From Gaeumannomyces sp. JS-464 (Eukaryota > Ascomycota > Sordariomycetes > Magnaporthales > Magnaporthaceae), in the NCBI GenBank assembly GCA_002197995.1, contig NGZR01000005.1, positions 3,968,001 to 4,032,000 of the forward strand: a stretch of DNA of 64,000 bases. Reading direction: 5' to 3'. Numbering within the stretch: position 1 is the first letter of the stretch; the number at the start of each line of letters is the position of its first letter. Below are positions 25,642 through 38,225 of this stretch, one piece after another. The translations under genes and the position numbers were made by a program. A model generated the notes under the pieces. The model did no database searches and had not been told where the DNA came from. It saw only the letters and a program-made list of their open reading frames with translations.

Positions 25642-27184
25642 AGTTGGCCGTGCGGTGTGAGTGTGTGTGTGTGTGTGTGTTGTACGCTGTGCACGCGCCG
25701 AGGTGCTTTTTCTATACACGCACTCTTGTTGTTTTGTTAAAGACGCGACAAAATCCGGTGTGGTATCACGCCGTTCCCTCGTTTGCCGCGACGGATTCAC
25801 TGAGGTGATAATGCGGTCTCCCAGCCACCATTTCCGGGATTCAGCGACGCTATCAACCACCGAGACAGCAGGTCAAATCAACTGTCATGGAATTCAATTG
25901 AGCTCAGCTGCACCTCATGCACCTAATGCACTCACTCGGCCGAGCGGGCCCACAATATGTGGGACTTCTTGACAAGACGCTTCGAAAGACATGCACGGAC
26001 TCGTGGAATTTGCGCTGTGCAGCCGCCACCACGCCTCGAAGACGCCGCCTTTCACAAACCTATCCGACCATGCCAACGGTACAATGCCATCTTGTTCTGT
26101 CCTTTCAACGGACCGGCTTCATTATTATGGTGTCTACGTATTGTGCATGAATGTGTTGCAAAGTTGTCTTGGCTTACTTGTCTCGGCATCGCCCCAGTGC
26201 CCTCCCACCTCATCCTCTCCTCCCCCTTTTTTCCTCCTTTTTTTTTTCTTTTTTTCTTTGGCTGTTTCGTTTGCTTGGGCTGCTCTCCGTCCGGTCCCTC
26301 TAAACAAAAGTGACCAAACTTCGACGGCGGCCCGACGAAAACAAAAAAGTATAATAAAAGAAGAGAGAGAGAGGAAAGAAGAAGGAAATCAACAAAAAAA
26401 AAAAGCAAGGATAAAAAAAAAACGTCCAAAACACCATGATCCTACCACTAGGCAAATAAAGAGCGACATGATCTGTTCCCAGGTCCGTGGCGCGCGCCAA
26501 ACGAGACCAGAGCGCAGACACGACGTTTACACCCCCTCTTTATTTGCCCCTATCCCGGCCCGCCCGCCCCATGCCGCCATAGAACCTGTGCGTTGCCTAG
26601 GAACTTTGCGATCAACACCCTGTGACATACCAGCGATCCAGGCACCGCACAGAACGTGCGACACCCGCTCGCCATCGAACCTCCCTCCTCCGATTTGATC
26701 TCCTTGGTGCCTTGTGTGCTTAAATGAGGATGACGTAAATGTCTTGGTGAGATGTCATGCAAAGCTTTATCCTCATGCTGTCATCAATAAACGAGTGTAA
26801 GAAAAAGATAACAAAATAAGTGCCAACGCCCAGAAGCCATGAGAGTCATATGAGGGAACGTTGTTGAGGAGAGAAAAAGGGAACGAAAAAGGAAAAAAAA
26901 AAAAAACGAGGAGTAAACCGCACCCATCGTGTCGGCTGTCGGCCCCCTGCAGCGGCCTCTCGCGCAACAACGATGGGATGGTGAAGGCCACAAGCATATA
27001 CAGCCTGCGGGAAAGTCAGTCGAGTGGTTGTGCCAAGCATTCTATCTCGCCTCTCAATAGCCCGAGCAAGGGTTGCTGGCGCTAAAATCGCAACCTTGTC
27101 GAAATCCGGAGTTCTGGCACTGGGTTTGGATGGGAGCCGAAAAGGACAGCCGAGCCTCGAGTGAGTATCATGAGGGGCCTAGCC
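25642..27184. other. Intergenic, no gene seen
   Basis: Upstream of PEX4 and downstream of the proline-rich protein gene (both minus). It contains a (GT)n tract at 25659-25681 (PEX4 leader), T/A low complexity at 26222-26430, and an A-run near 26890. No convincing protein was found. Confidence 0.5.
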
Positions 27185-30139
27185 TCACGCCTTGGACGAG
27201 CTCTCCTTGGGCTTCCAGAACTGCATCAGGCGGCTGAGGCGCTTGGCCTTGCTTGTCTTGGACTTCTTCTCCTCGGCCTCGAGAGACACCTCGATCGACA
27301 ACTTGCTGCGCTCCCCGTGCGAAGTACTAATTAGGCGGCCGATGCTCGCCAGACTGCCCCTCCGGCCAAAAGGCGACGAGAACGAGGCTGGTCGCTCGCC
27401 TGGTACCGGCGCCTGTGAGAGATGGTGCATAGTCTGCGCGAAGGCGCTCTCCCTCGTCATTGTCGAGTTACTGCTAGTAAGCGACGGAATGTCCATAGAG
27501 AGTCGCACCTCGGGCCCAGGCTCCCCCATCAGCAACGACTGAAAATTGTCCTCCGTCACCGACGACGGTGCAGTTGAGATGCGGTTCCCGTCCTCGTACG
27601 ACATGGGCGACCTCGGTGAGGAGAAAGAAGACGACTGCCCAATCGAGTAGGGGCTCACAGGCACCAGAGACGGAGTTGGCAGATGGAGAGGGCTGACATC
27701 CACAGGCGCCAGATCTTTCCCTTGAAGGCCCGGCGAGGAGAAGGCGTTGACGAACCAGATGTGTCGCCTTTCATGGAATAATTGCCATCAGGTCCGTGCC
27801 ACTTGGTGCTCCCCGACTCCCGCATTATGATTTCATCGTGGAGGGAGCTGGCCGAGTACTCCGACGTGAGGCACATGCTTTGCTCGGTCTTGTCATCGTC
27901 GCTGAAACCGCTCAAGCCACTGCCTTTACGGCTGACCGCGCGCGACGAAACAGCATCATCGCTGGGGTCAATGGCTCGATCAATAGGGGAGCGCGGCACG
28001 TCAGCAGTGACTCGGATATCTATGCTGGCCGCGCCTGCGTCATGGGCTGGCCCCTCGCCCTTGGTCGAGCTAGAGCCCGCATCTTTTTCAACCGCCTTGG
28101 TCTCGTCCTCTTCTTCCTCCTCGAAGACGTCGGCCATGGTAGAGTTGCTGCTGAATCGAGGAATTCCGGCGCGGTTGAACGGGGGCATCTCCGGCGCACT
28201 TTCGGCTCGCCGGTGCTGATAGCTCATGTTTGGAGAGAGCCTCGCGGCGCTGTGCAGGGGGCGCTTGACGAGTCCGCTTGCCCGTTGTGCCGCCTCCCAC
28301 TCCGCGTTCCTCGGGAGAGGCGTGTTGAACGGCCCAAGGGCAGCGTCCAGGTCGATCATTGGGTAAGGAGCATCGTCCTCCGGTGGCGTCGGCGGCCTGG
28401 TCTGCCATTCTGTCGCCTGTTCTGCGGGAGATCCCTCCGCCGGAGGAGATATCTCAAGGTTCATCTCCGTAGTGCCGTCTGAATCCTCGTCGGTCACATC
28501 CTCGTTCGGAGGTGGTGGCGTCTGGACCCTGCTCCTGGAGCTCTTCCTGGTGTGGCGATGCTTTGACTTGCGTGTGAGTATTGAGCCTGCCCAAGTCCTG
28601 ACTTTCTTCTGCTTCTTCTTCTTGCTGCTCTTTTTAGAGGCCTTCTGCGACAGCTCCTGGCCCGCTTCAACGTCAGCGTCTGGGTCTGTCGAATTGCCAG
28701 TCTCACGTTCGTCAGACGACGAATTGGCGGCCTTCGATGCCAACTCCGACGAGCTGGGACTGAGCGGGCGGGTCCGCGTCGGCGAGGTGGTCCCGGCGAA
28801 GGGCTCGAGACCGAAAAAGGACCACCGCTTCGGGGCTTTGCTTGGACTGGGGGTGTCTGGACCTGGGCCTCCTGGAGTGGCCAGAGCAGGGGCGTTCAGG
28901 AGAGGAATAGAGTTGCGTCTCAGGGGCGATCGTGCGCCTTTCGGGGGCTGGCGGGCTCAGCGATCGTTCCAGAATGGCTCCGGCAGTGCTCGGCCGAGTA
29001 TCGGTCGACTGACGCGGGGGGCTCGCAGCCATGGCGCTAACCTCCCTATCCAAAGTGCTAGAGCCTGTCAGGGATATGATTGAGGAGATGCTGCCCGAAA
29101 GCGAATGTCCCGGACGAGCCGTCACGGTGCTCGACGTATCGCTTGAAACCAGAGACAGAGGCCGCGGAATGAATTCGAGGGTGTCAGAAAACCCGACCCT
29201 AGCTCGAGTCGACGGTCGTGATGGGGTTTTCGTCTCCGCGCCCTCAGTCTCTGCACTCTTGGTGAGGACATCTGATGGGGCGTCAGAAGCAACTTTCGCA
29301 TCACTCGAGCCATTCTGATCCGGTTGTTGTTGCGCCGGCAAATCGGGAAATCTGTGGTTTTCGACGCGTTCAAACGTCGCAGGGCTGTTCGGTGCGCTGT
29401 TACCACGCGGCTGAGCATTGATTGGCTTCAGGATCATGGAAAGATCATGGCTGGAGATGGCAGCGGACCGCCTATGGGCATGCCCTCTGCGCGGATTCGC
29501 CGGCTTGAGCTGGGGAGACGCAAATCCACTTTCTGATTTGGTCGGGCTGGTGCCCAGCACTGTAATGGCATCTCCACTTCGGATCTGACCGCCCACGAAT
29601 TCACTACCGCCGCGTCTGTGTCCTCCGCCAGGGCGAGTCGGAATAGCTCGTGGAGAAGAAGGTACCTGTGGGACGTGAGGAGACAATGGTGGGCTCAAAA
29701 ACGGATGTTCTGGCGCAGGCGGCGGTGATGCAAGCCCGGCACCGGGGTTGAATTTGAAATCTGGGAGCGCAGGAGACCGAGATGGAGACGGGGCGCGGTC
29801 GGGAGCGGGAGGCTGCACGCCAGGGTTGAAGGAGAAGTCAGGGAGGGCGGGAGACAGAGACTTTCGCCTGTTGGGCTCGGCGTGCGCAAAAGACCCAGGC
29901 TGAAAAGAGTCGACGAGTGATTTTGGTCTCCGGCCGCTGGCGCGCGAGGAGGAAGGGGCTGAGGAAGGGGCTGGCCTGGCAGGAAAGACAAAGTGCGGAT
30001 TCGGTGGGGGGTTCGATCGAGGAGACGACGGCGAGTGTTGGTCTAGAGTGGCATTCCCGTCGAGATCGCCGTCCGCGGCGTGGGCCGAGACGACCAGCCG
30101 AGGGGAAATCGGCATGTCGGGACCGACCGCGGTTGCCAT
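27185..30139 (-). CDS. Proline/serine-rich conserved fungal protein ('cell wall proline rich protein' family), two opposite frameshifts
   Basis: About 984 aa. The ATG at 30139 (MATAVGPDMPISPRL) was chosen because the frame further upstream has no ATG and a splice-acceptor-like CTTTCTAG lies there. The protein is largely disordered: Pro/Ser-rich, with repeated ALPDF(S/K)FNPG units (about residues 90-140), a conserved RRGHAHRRSAAISSHDLS block, RVGFSDTLEFIPRPLS, a Lys-rich stretch, an acidic EEEEEDE patch, and a basic tail ending FWKPKESSSKA. Homologues are commonly labelled cell wall proline-rich protein, but there is no signal peptide, so an intracellular role seems likelier. Frame breaks: near 28945-28960 (equals one extra base in a C-run) and near 27715-27720 (equals one base lost). 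Function unknown. Confidence 0.75.
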
Positions 30140-33100
30140 GGTCTCTCCCAGCCGCGCTGCGGCACCAGAATCGAGAGGCAACCTAGAAAGACAAGGATGA
30201 CATGGGGTTGCCGTCGAGGTGGGTTAACGAGCGGTCGGGTGCTTCTGGCGTATGATCGGTCCAGAGGCCTCTGCAGCGCGTGAGCCCTCGAGCGAGTCCG
30301 TCGGTCTTGGGATCGATCGACGATGGCGGCGTGCCAGATTGCTCCCAAAGGCGGCGGGCTGGAGGGGGCGAGGTTAGCAGCCGGGGCCTCCTGCCTCGTT
30401 GAGGCGGCGTGTTGAAGCGCAGAATGCGAGCGAATTGAATCGCAGACGAAGGCGAGCCTTGCAATTGCGCAATGGAGAGGCGAAACGATACAGGGGCGAC
30501 AGAAAGCGACGCACGCACAGGAGACAAGACAGGCACCGAAGCAATTCGCGAGGGTGAAGCACGAATGCGAACGGTCGGCCGAGCGCGGCCCTCGGGCTCG
30601 GCGGCGGGAAGAATTGGTGTAAAAAGGAGTGGACGGTCAAGACCAGCGCAAATCTCAAGACTCGCGACTGGAATTGGCCGGGGCGGCGATGGTGGGAGGT
30701 GAGAAAGGAAAGGATGTGGTGGTGGTGGTGGTGTTGGACGAAGATGTTCAGAGGCAGCAGGACAGAGTCGAGAAGAAGGAATGGAGTCGACCAGAGGGTG
30801 GAGGGAGGAGGGCCACTGGCCACGGTCCAGCTGCGGCACCCAGCACTGTGTGTGGGTGTGCACAAGGGTGAGCGAGCGAGAGAGGGAGGAGTGAGGGCTC
30901 GTCTGCTGCTGGGCGCGGCTGCAGACCTGGTCCGCATTTCGCACGGTTGTGTGAGTGGGCAGGTGGGTGCGAGTGGGTGGAGTGGGCCCCGGCAGGCCTG
31001 CTTGGTGCGCGGTGCAGGTGCAGGTGCAGGTACATACAGCGATAGACTGGGGCGCCTCTGGCTGGGCCAGGAGAGGGGGTGGGCCGCCAGGATGGATATG
31101 CGCGCACTGTGGGACTTTTATGATGGCCGCTCATTTCAGCCACTCAAACGGCCAGCAGCGCAGAAGGCCAACGCGAGCAATGCAACCCCAGCAGCCAGAG
31201 ATATGAATGAATCCATTGCGCTGCTTTCCGAGCGCTTGGTTGCATCCGAAATGTCCCTTGACCGCAGTGTTGTCTATTTGCGGACCGCCATGAGATGCTC
31301 TGTCGCGCTCGCTGCTGTCCACCGCCCACCGCTCATTTCTCATGTACGTGTTGCATACGAAAGCGAAATAGAGAGAGGCCAAACGCATATCGAGGTCTGC
31401 CTGCACATGCCACAAAGCGCGCTTGCGGACCTCTCTGCCTGCCGAGACCCTCTGCACGCACAAGTAGGGAGACCGAAATATTGAGAGCGGGATGTTTCCC
31501 ATCTTGGTGGCGTCGGTAAGGGATGATGCCTTGCCTGGATGTATGTATTACAACCCTAGGCAGGTCCGACGCTGTTGTGGTTGGCACACACGACGTGCAG
31601 ATCGAATTCAAGCCTGACTGCCTCGCGATGCGAGCGTTGCACCTAGCATGGAGCCCTGTCTCCTAGCCTGGCAGCCGCCTGCACTGGGTGGCAGGGGAAG
31701 CCATATCCGTTCAAGATCGTGCTGTGTTCGCCAGATCAACCTCTAGGTGAAACCCAAACACGCCCTGCGATCCGCGCCCGTTCGGTCCCTCAAACCCCTT
31801 TCATCATAGCAACGACGGAACCCCAGGGATTGATCCGCCGCGCGCCAGGCCTTGTTGTTGCAATGGACTGCTGTCGCACCCGAGGCTACCACCTCTGTTT
31901 TCGTTGGCCTCGTGTGTTTTCTAGTTGCAGCAACTTTTGCGTGCTTGGCCGCCGTGGCATACCTTGGGTGCGTTAGCTAAAATTGCATATTTGCACCCAC
32001 CATTTCTTTTTTTTTTTCTTTTTTTTTCCTTTCCTTTCCTTTCTCTTCCAACCTCGGTGCTCCTCCCTCTCCGCTTTGTTTTCATAACTTCCCGTATTAC
32101 GCAACAAAATGCTTCCCAGCGATGCCAGGGTCCATCTCGGCACCTGATCAGCAGCACGCCCTGTACCCCGCTGATGGAGGACCATGGCGCCTTCACTTAG
32201 GTGCACAGTACACAGCCGGATTCTCTGGCGTCAAATCGGGCAGCGTCCTGATACGGACGGCGCTGGCGGGACCGCCGACAGACTTGCTTTCCCTTTTCTG
32301 GCTTCGAGGAAACCTCAATCGCTGAACCTTGTGACCACCAAGCGAGAATGTGGGCAGTCCCTCACACCCCTACACGATCAGACCGCGGCCTTGCCGACCT
32401 TGGAGACAGCCCATCCTGGCAAAAATAAGAACAGAGACGCGTGCGTGGAAGTGGAAATGCGAGCAGCGCACCGGGCGACCGTGTTCGGATGCGACGAGGG
32501 TCATCAAACCCTTCATTACCGGGTATGTCAGCCCTTGCGAAATACAGGCCGACAGTTTACCGCGTTCAGGGTGCAGCACAACAAGGAACGTCCCTGATCC
32601 CTGGACAGAACCCAAGCTGGCGCCCCGGCCTAGCACATGGCTGGCTGAAAGCCCGATTTAGACGACTCGAATCGAGACTCGGAACGAAGATCGGCCCTCC
32701 CTCGACATGAACAACCTACTACGTAAACGACCTCCGTTTTCGGATTGCGTGTCGCATCCACGTAGCGATAGCCGGCCGCATGGTCAGAGTATTTTTTTTC
32801 TTCTCCCTCATCCAAATGCTCACCACCATGAGCCGCTGGTGTGTTTGACCTAGCTCGCAGTCAGTGCACCTTTACTGTTTGTTTCTCCATCATTTGCCGC
32901 TTCGGCTGTCGCGGCTCCGCCGGCAAGTTACGACGCGCAAAGTATACACTTAGCAGAGAAGCGAGCATAAGTGGGCGCTCAATTTAACTCCTTGGCCTCC
33001 ACTCACCGAGCACGGGGACACAAAAAAAGAAGAAGAAAAAGAAAACAGAGCCATGACGACTGATGGCGTTGGCGACGCCCAACTTAGGGCAACCCTACTA

Positions 33101-35152
33101 TCACCTGCGATGGAGACCATGCCTCGAGACTAAGATGGCAGCGCTAACCGAGGGAGTGCCTGATAGATGCCAGCCGGGCTCCGAATGCCGCGATCCCAAG
33201 AAACGTCGAGGGACGGTTTTCCCCATTCCCCTTCCTCCGATGGATGATGGGGCAACCCCAATCGGGGTGGAGTCCCTGATCTCTAACCTTGTTGGCGCCC
33301 CGTCGCCAGGTCTTGAGATCCTGGAGAAGCAAAGCCGCGGTTCAATAAAAGGACCTGTTTTGTTTGCTGGCTACCACCTCTGCATGCCCCTCACCCCTCT
33401 CTCGAGGCCGGTCATATGTAGTGGATACCATGGGCCCTTGGCCTTCCTAACAGGCCAGCGAATCAAACCTGCAGGTCAGACCCCTCACCGCAACCGGGTT
33501 CCTCATCGCGAACCCCTGACCCCTGCGGGCCCAGAGTGGTTACCCGCACGCACGGGCTGGTGTGCTTAACGCCACAAGCAACAGTGCGCCCTTCGGATAG
33601 GAGTGATCTGGATGGCCTTCTCGCTGGCTGCAAGCCATCGAACATCGGCGCCTTTCTGAGCCCTCTGCCCCCATTCTAGACCCATCGTAAAGGCTACGGT
33701 AGATCCGCATGCGGCCGACGGGTCGGAGAGAAAAACCGACGATAGCGCCATTCGGGCACTTCATGGCCCCGTATGTGTCGTGCGTGTTTGCGGCAACAGC
33801 CAGCCCTCGATCGGCGTAGCAGATCGCCAACCAAAGACCGCAAACTCGATGATCAGGAAAGCTGGACCGGCCCAGGACGCCGACTGCCAGATGAGCAAGC
33901 TTCCAGAAGGTAGCGTATCCTGACCGCGATTGGCCTGCGTAGTAATGGGAGCAAACGGAGCGATGCTCTCTCCGTGTGTATCGTGCAAGCTCCTACGTTC
34001 GCAATAGCGAATTGAGACATCCATGTATTTGATTCCTGCAAGGGACTCTTGTGATCACAAACAAGACCCTTGATCCCGCGCGGGCGGGCAGGAGAAGAAG
34101 GCAGCGAAATTGGCCGAGATAAGCTTCTGTAAGTCATGCGAGATTGCTGTTCCGCTAGGCAGGATTGACAGGCGCCCAGGCGCCCAACGATTTTTCTTTC
34201 TCACATCGACGGGGACAGCCTGCATGTACCTACCACACAACAAGCGAGGGATCGAGTGTTTCCCAGACAGTGTTTTCTTTTCACGCTACCCCTTCTTACC
34301 CGTCTGCCGTGCTAGCCGTAGATTGGATCTTGCACAGATAGCCGAGGGAAAATAGCACATTGCGTGTTGCCGGCCGGAACGGATTGGTCTATTCGGCACC
34401 CGAAGTCGCAAGTGAGAGCTGTTGTGTGCATATTCGTTCGGGTCATCCGTTCCCCCTCCCTCTCGCGCTGCTCTCCGTGGGGGATCGCATGGCTTGGCGG
34501 CGCCTGACATTCCTATTCGCGTTGTTCCTGAATAGCGACTTGCGGGCCTTGCCGGCCGTAAATAGAGATTCTGATGTCCGCCAGTGAAACGTGCAGGACG
34601 GCGGGAAAGATCGACGGGTTCCAGGCGAACGGACCGTTCGTCGAATCAGTTGCTGGCAACGAGAAGGTGACATAGCGGCGGGAAACATAGCCTCCCTCAA
34701 ACTCGGGAACCCCAGCATGACGCTGGATTCTCAGGTCGGATGGAATTTGACAACACTGAGCCATCTCTGGCGCTCTGCGATGGATGGTCAAGTCAAATTT
34801 GACCATCATTCAGGGGCAATTAGGATAGGCCTTGCATTACCTCGACGTTGGGGACTGGCGAATCAGGACCGAAAATGTGGGTGTCTCCCGATCCATTCTT
34901 GAAAAGGCGGTCAAGGGACGCCCCAGACCCCAAAGGAGCTGCGCGCAGGCGGCAAATTGCCGGGCGCCAAGAAAAAAAAGGTCGTTGCGCCTTGTACCCA
35001 TTTTAGAATTGCGACAACCTGTAAATTCGCAATCTCTTTTTTTCGCGCGCACCCACTGCTCGCGCTGGCATATCGAACCGCCATTCATGGATGCATTCCG
35101 TCCTGCTACCTAAATTGACAAAGTATCCAAAAAAGGAAGGACGTCTCACAAC
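30140..35152. other. Gene-free spacer
   Basis: Five kilobases between the proline-rich protein start (minus) and CGR1 (plus), so a divergent intergenic region. The first kilobase is low-complexity and probably leader/promoter of the proline-rich gene. A pyrimidine run lies at 32000-32045. Open frames are short and lack recognisable protein character; no tRNA was recognised. Confidence 0.5.
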
Positions 35153-35671
35153 ATGTCGAGTGCCGAGGCCGCCACGACGAGCCCCCCACCTAAGCCGTTG
35201 GGCATGAGGAAAAACGGTAAGTTCCGCCCCGGCTATCAACCACGCATCGCTGCGCAAGCGAATGAAGTCTGAGACGGGCATTCTTGATTCCAGGGAAGCA
35301 GTGGCATGCGCCCCGTAAGGCCTTCCGCCCGGGCTCCGGCCTGACTTCATATGAGAAGCGTGCAAAGGACCGCGTAGCCATGGCGGCAGTGAAGGCGAAG
35401 GAGAAGGAGATGAAGGACGAGAAGGAGGCGGAGAGACAGGTAAGGGGCAGCCGTCGTCGGCACAGACGACCACCTCGCAACGCGCTTGTCGACACATCCA
35501 CGGCTGCTGACTACGCGCGGCGGACAACAGCAACGTATCCAGGCGATCAAGGACAGGAGAGCCGCAAAGGAGGAGAAGGAGAGATATGAGAAGATGGCCG
35601 AGAAGATGCACAAGAAGAGGGTTGAGAGGCTAAAGAGAAGGGAGAAGCGCAACAAGGTGCTCAACTCGTGA
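35153..35671 (+). CDS. CGR1: rRNA-processing protein Cgr1
   Basis: Three exons, 35153-35216, 35294-35439 and 35531-35671, give 116 aa; GTAAGT/GTAAGG donors and CAG acceptors restore frame ([35 protein letters not shown]). Cgr1 is a small nucleolar coiled-coil protein for pre-rRNA processing and 60S biogenesis. Diagnostic features are [19 protein letters not shown] near the N-terminus followed by a continuous Lys/Glu/Arg helix ending [18 protein letters not shown]. Length matches family members. No frameshift. Confidence 0.95.
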
Positions 35672-36944
35672 GAGACACATGTCCGGTCTCCCCGCCTCGG
35701 CCGTCCCTCCCGCTTCTTGGGGCTGTATACGATGAGGGGCGGCCACAATCATGGGTTTCAAGTCTGGCAACAAGCACGAACTGGCCATAATGGCGCAAGC
35801 CAGCCCGCTATCCTGTCGCTAAGGCCCTATCGCACTCTCTCTGTCTCTAGTCTCCCGCTAAGAATCCCTCAAGGGGTTGCGGGAGTAGTCACAGGAGAGG
35901 CTCGTCACCATATCGAGGCGGGAGTTTGCGTTTGATCAGCCCGGTTCAAGACCGAACTTGGCTACGGAATCAGGGTCTCGGAGGTCTAGCCGGATCTAGG
36001 AGTCTCGCGCCAACTGTGTCGCCGTATCCGGACAAGGTCCGGCGACTCCGGGGTCAAAGGAGGCCTACCCCTAAACAAGGGGCTAGCAACACTAGCTCGC
36101 CTATTCACGGCTGACGTATCTCGCCCTCCTGGCGAATTCTACGTTACAATGACAATGAACTCTGTCTTGCCTGGCCCGATGACGCCGAGCCTACATAGAT
36201 AGGTAGTTGCATTTGCATCGATAAGACAGGCCACGAGTCATCATGAATTCGCACCATGCATCAACTGTTGTGCCGGCATGTGTCACCGCGCGTCCAATGA
36301 ACAAAGTGAAATCATTGTCGAGGGCGGCAGTTAAGACGCAAACCTGAATAAGCAAGCAGTGGCTGATGCCAGTGTTCATCTGGGTCATACCCCGAATCAT
36401 ACATGATAGCTGACTGGCCGATTTGTTAAGATGGAATTTATGCACACACGAGTGTGTAGAATTCATCTTCATGTGCAATTGAGCCGGGGTCGATATGCTA
36501 GGTTATGTTCGTCTAATTGACGTGACCAGCGCGCGCGTTGGTCTGCTTGGAAAGCGTGGAAGCATGTGAAGATGTCTGCCGGGCCTGGCTTGGCAGGCGG
36601 CCGAGGGGCACGGTGTCATGTGGCAGCTGGGCTGGCGGGTGGCCCCGACAAACAACGTCACAGCTTTGGTGCACCCTGCATTCTGGATCGCCTCAAACTT
36701 TCCATCTGCGAACAAAACGGGGCTACTGCTTGGAGAGCACGACTGCTGCACCGCACATGCACATTCGAGAACGTGCAGGGTCCCCGTCAGAAGCCGGCGG
36801 AAGACACGCATCCCTGCCGTTGCTTGTTTTTTGTTTTGTTTTGTTTGGTCTTGGGTTGGCTTGTCCCTATTCTTCGGCCGTCTCCTTTATTTCTCTTTTC
36901 TTTTCGATACCGCCCTTCGCCTTGTGTCGCGAGCTGGCCCGGCC
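35672..36944. other. Intergenic, no gene seen
   Basis: Between CGR1 and the coiled-coil membrane protein gene, both plus. The stretch 36810-36920 is pyrimidine-rich (TTTTGTTTTG runs) and is the likely leader of the downstream gene. A GGTTCAAGACC near 35942 resembles a tRNA B-box but no cloverleaf can be built. Confidence 0.5.
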
Positions 36945-38225
36945 ATGCTTGGAAATGGGATCATCCCGGACACGGCCCTGAGGCACCGCGCCGCGTCGCC
37001 TCACCGCCCAAAGCACCAGATTAATAGGTCCATATCAGACCTGTCGTCGCCCACCCGCTTGCACCACCATCATCACTCGCCGCACCATCACCACTCGCAC
37101 CATCACACCCACCGTCAACAGGCCAGCAAGAGCAAACGCGACGATAACAGCGCCGCGCCGAGCTTCCCGCCCCCCCGACCCTCCGTCGAGCTGGCAATCT
37201 CACGCTCCGAAGGCGTTACCCCGAACATAACCCCAATTCCTAGCCGCAGGCCGAGCATCCTGGCCGCCTCCGCTTCCGACGATGCGCCCTCGCGGCCACC
37301 TCCGCCGGCACCTTCTGTTGCCCTCGAGCGAAGACCGGGTATGGAGGAGGATTCGGTCACGGACAGGGAAAAAGCACAAGCAACAGCTGCGTACGTTCAT
37401 TGCCTCTCGTCGTCTATCTCTGCACAGCACGCGCCGACTCCAAAAAAGCCTACTGTCTGTGCATGTGCTTACCCCCTATTGCCTACATATATTAGAGGCC
37501 TCCAAACTGTAGTGACCGACCTAAATACCACATCAACCTCTACGGCGCGGCGGCTCGACGATGCCTACACATCGGTTATGGACAAGCTGGGGACGCTGAG
37601 CAGCACGGCGGCGGCTCTGGAAGAGCTGCGGGTGGCCTGGCGGGACGCCGCGGACGGCTTCTCGCGCGAGACAGACGAGCTGTTAGCCGACGTCAGCGCC
37701 CAGATCGACGGGCTGGGCACCTTTGACTCCCAGCGAAGACGGATAGAGTCGCTGCAGAGCCGCATCCACGACGGGCGCGAGCGTATCCAGCAGCTCAGCG
37801 GGCGTGTCGACGCCGTGCATGAGCGGATCGAGGGGTGGGAGCGCGCCGACCGCGAGTGGCAGGAGCGCACGCGCCGGCGCCTCAAGACGGTCTGGGTTGT
37901 GACGTCGGTGCTTGTTCTTGTCGTACTGGTTTTCCTGCTTGTCGTCGCCGGGCACGACGTGCCGCAGCAGCAGCCCCACGTGGCCGATAAGGGCAGGTCG
38001 GTGACATCGGTAACGCCTCCCACCACGGAACCGCCAGACTGGGTGCGGTCTGCGGTCGTGAGCGGGCGCGTCCCGGCGTCCGGCGGCGTCGGCGGCGTCG
38101 GGCCCGCTGAGGAGCACGGCAAGGACTCGACTCCTGGCGCACGGCTCTTCAAGTCGCTCAACCAAAGTGGGAGGGATTCCCGTGTGGATGCGGACCAACG
38201 GCTACGGGTGTTTGATGAGCTGTGA
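36945..38225 (+). CDS. Fungal coiled-coil protein with His-rich N-terminus and single C-terminal membrane segment
   Basis: Exons 36945-37390 and 37496-38225 give 391 aa. The 105-bp intron (GTACGT..ATTAG) is a multiple of three without stops, so a retained-intron form would also stay in frame. The start MLGNGIIPDTALRHRA was chosen as it begins the conserved-looking part. Order of parts: disordered N-terminus with a His cluster (about residues 40-56), Ser/Pro region, coiled coil (about 150-280, heptad-like LGTLSSTAAALEELRVAW and IESLQSRIHDGRERIQQLSG), then one hydrophobic segment VWVVTSVLVLVVLVFLLVVA, and a polar tail of about 80 residues. Architecture recalls SNARE-like or organelle-contact proteins, but no SNARE zero-layer pattern was established. 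Function unknown. Confidence 0.8.
   Translation: MLGNGIIPDTALRHRAASPHRPKHQINRSISDLSSPTRLHHHHHSPHHHHSHHHTHRQQASKSKRDDNSAAPSFPPPRPSVELAISRSEGVTPNITPIPSRRPSILAASASDDAPSRPPPPAPSVALERRPGMEEDSVTDREKAQATAAYVHCLSSSISAQHAPTPKKPTVCACAYPLLPTYIRGLQTVVTDLNTTSTSTARRLDDAYTSVMDKLGTLSSTAAALEELRVAWRDAADGFSRETDELLADVSAQIDGLGTFDSQRRRIESLQSRIHDGRERIQQLSGRVDAVHERIEGWERADREWQERTRRRLKTVWVVTSVLVLVVLVFLLVVAGHDVPQQQPHVADKGRSVTSVTPPTTEPPDWVRSAVVSGRVPASGGVGGVGPAEEHGKDSTPGARLFKSLNQSGRDSRVDADQRLRVFDEL

Noticed and set aside
30374..30937. Proline-rich minus-strand frames upstream of the proline-rich protein
   Set aside because: Several overlapping frames with C-rich composition bias; likely leader sequence, not an extra exon.
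33468..33532. Imperfect inverted repeat CAGGTCAG..CTGACCCCTG
   Set aside because: Pairing is interrupted and no conserved or RNA-gene context is apparent.
35935..35960. GGTTCAAGACC, resembling a tRNA B-box
   Set aside because: No matching A-box or cloverleaf upstream.
36618..36944. Upstream in-frame extension of the coiled-coil protein
   Set aside because: Low-complexity, pyrimidine-rich leader; the ATG at 36945 begins the convincing protein.
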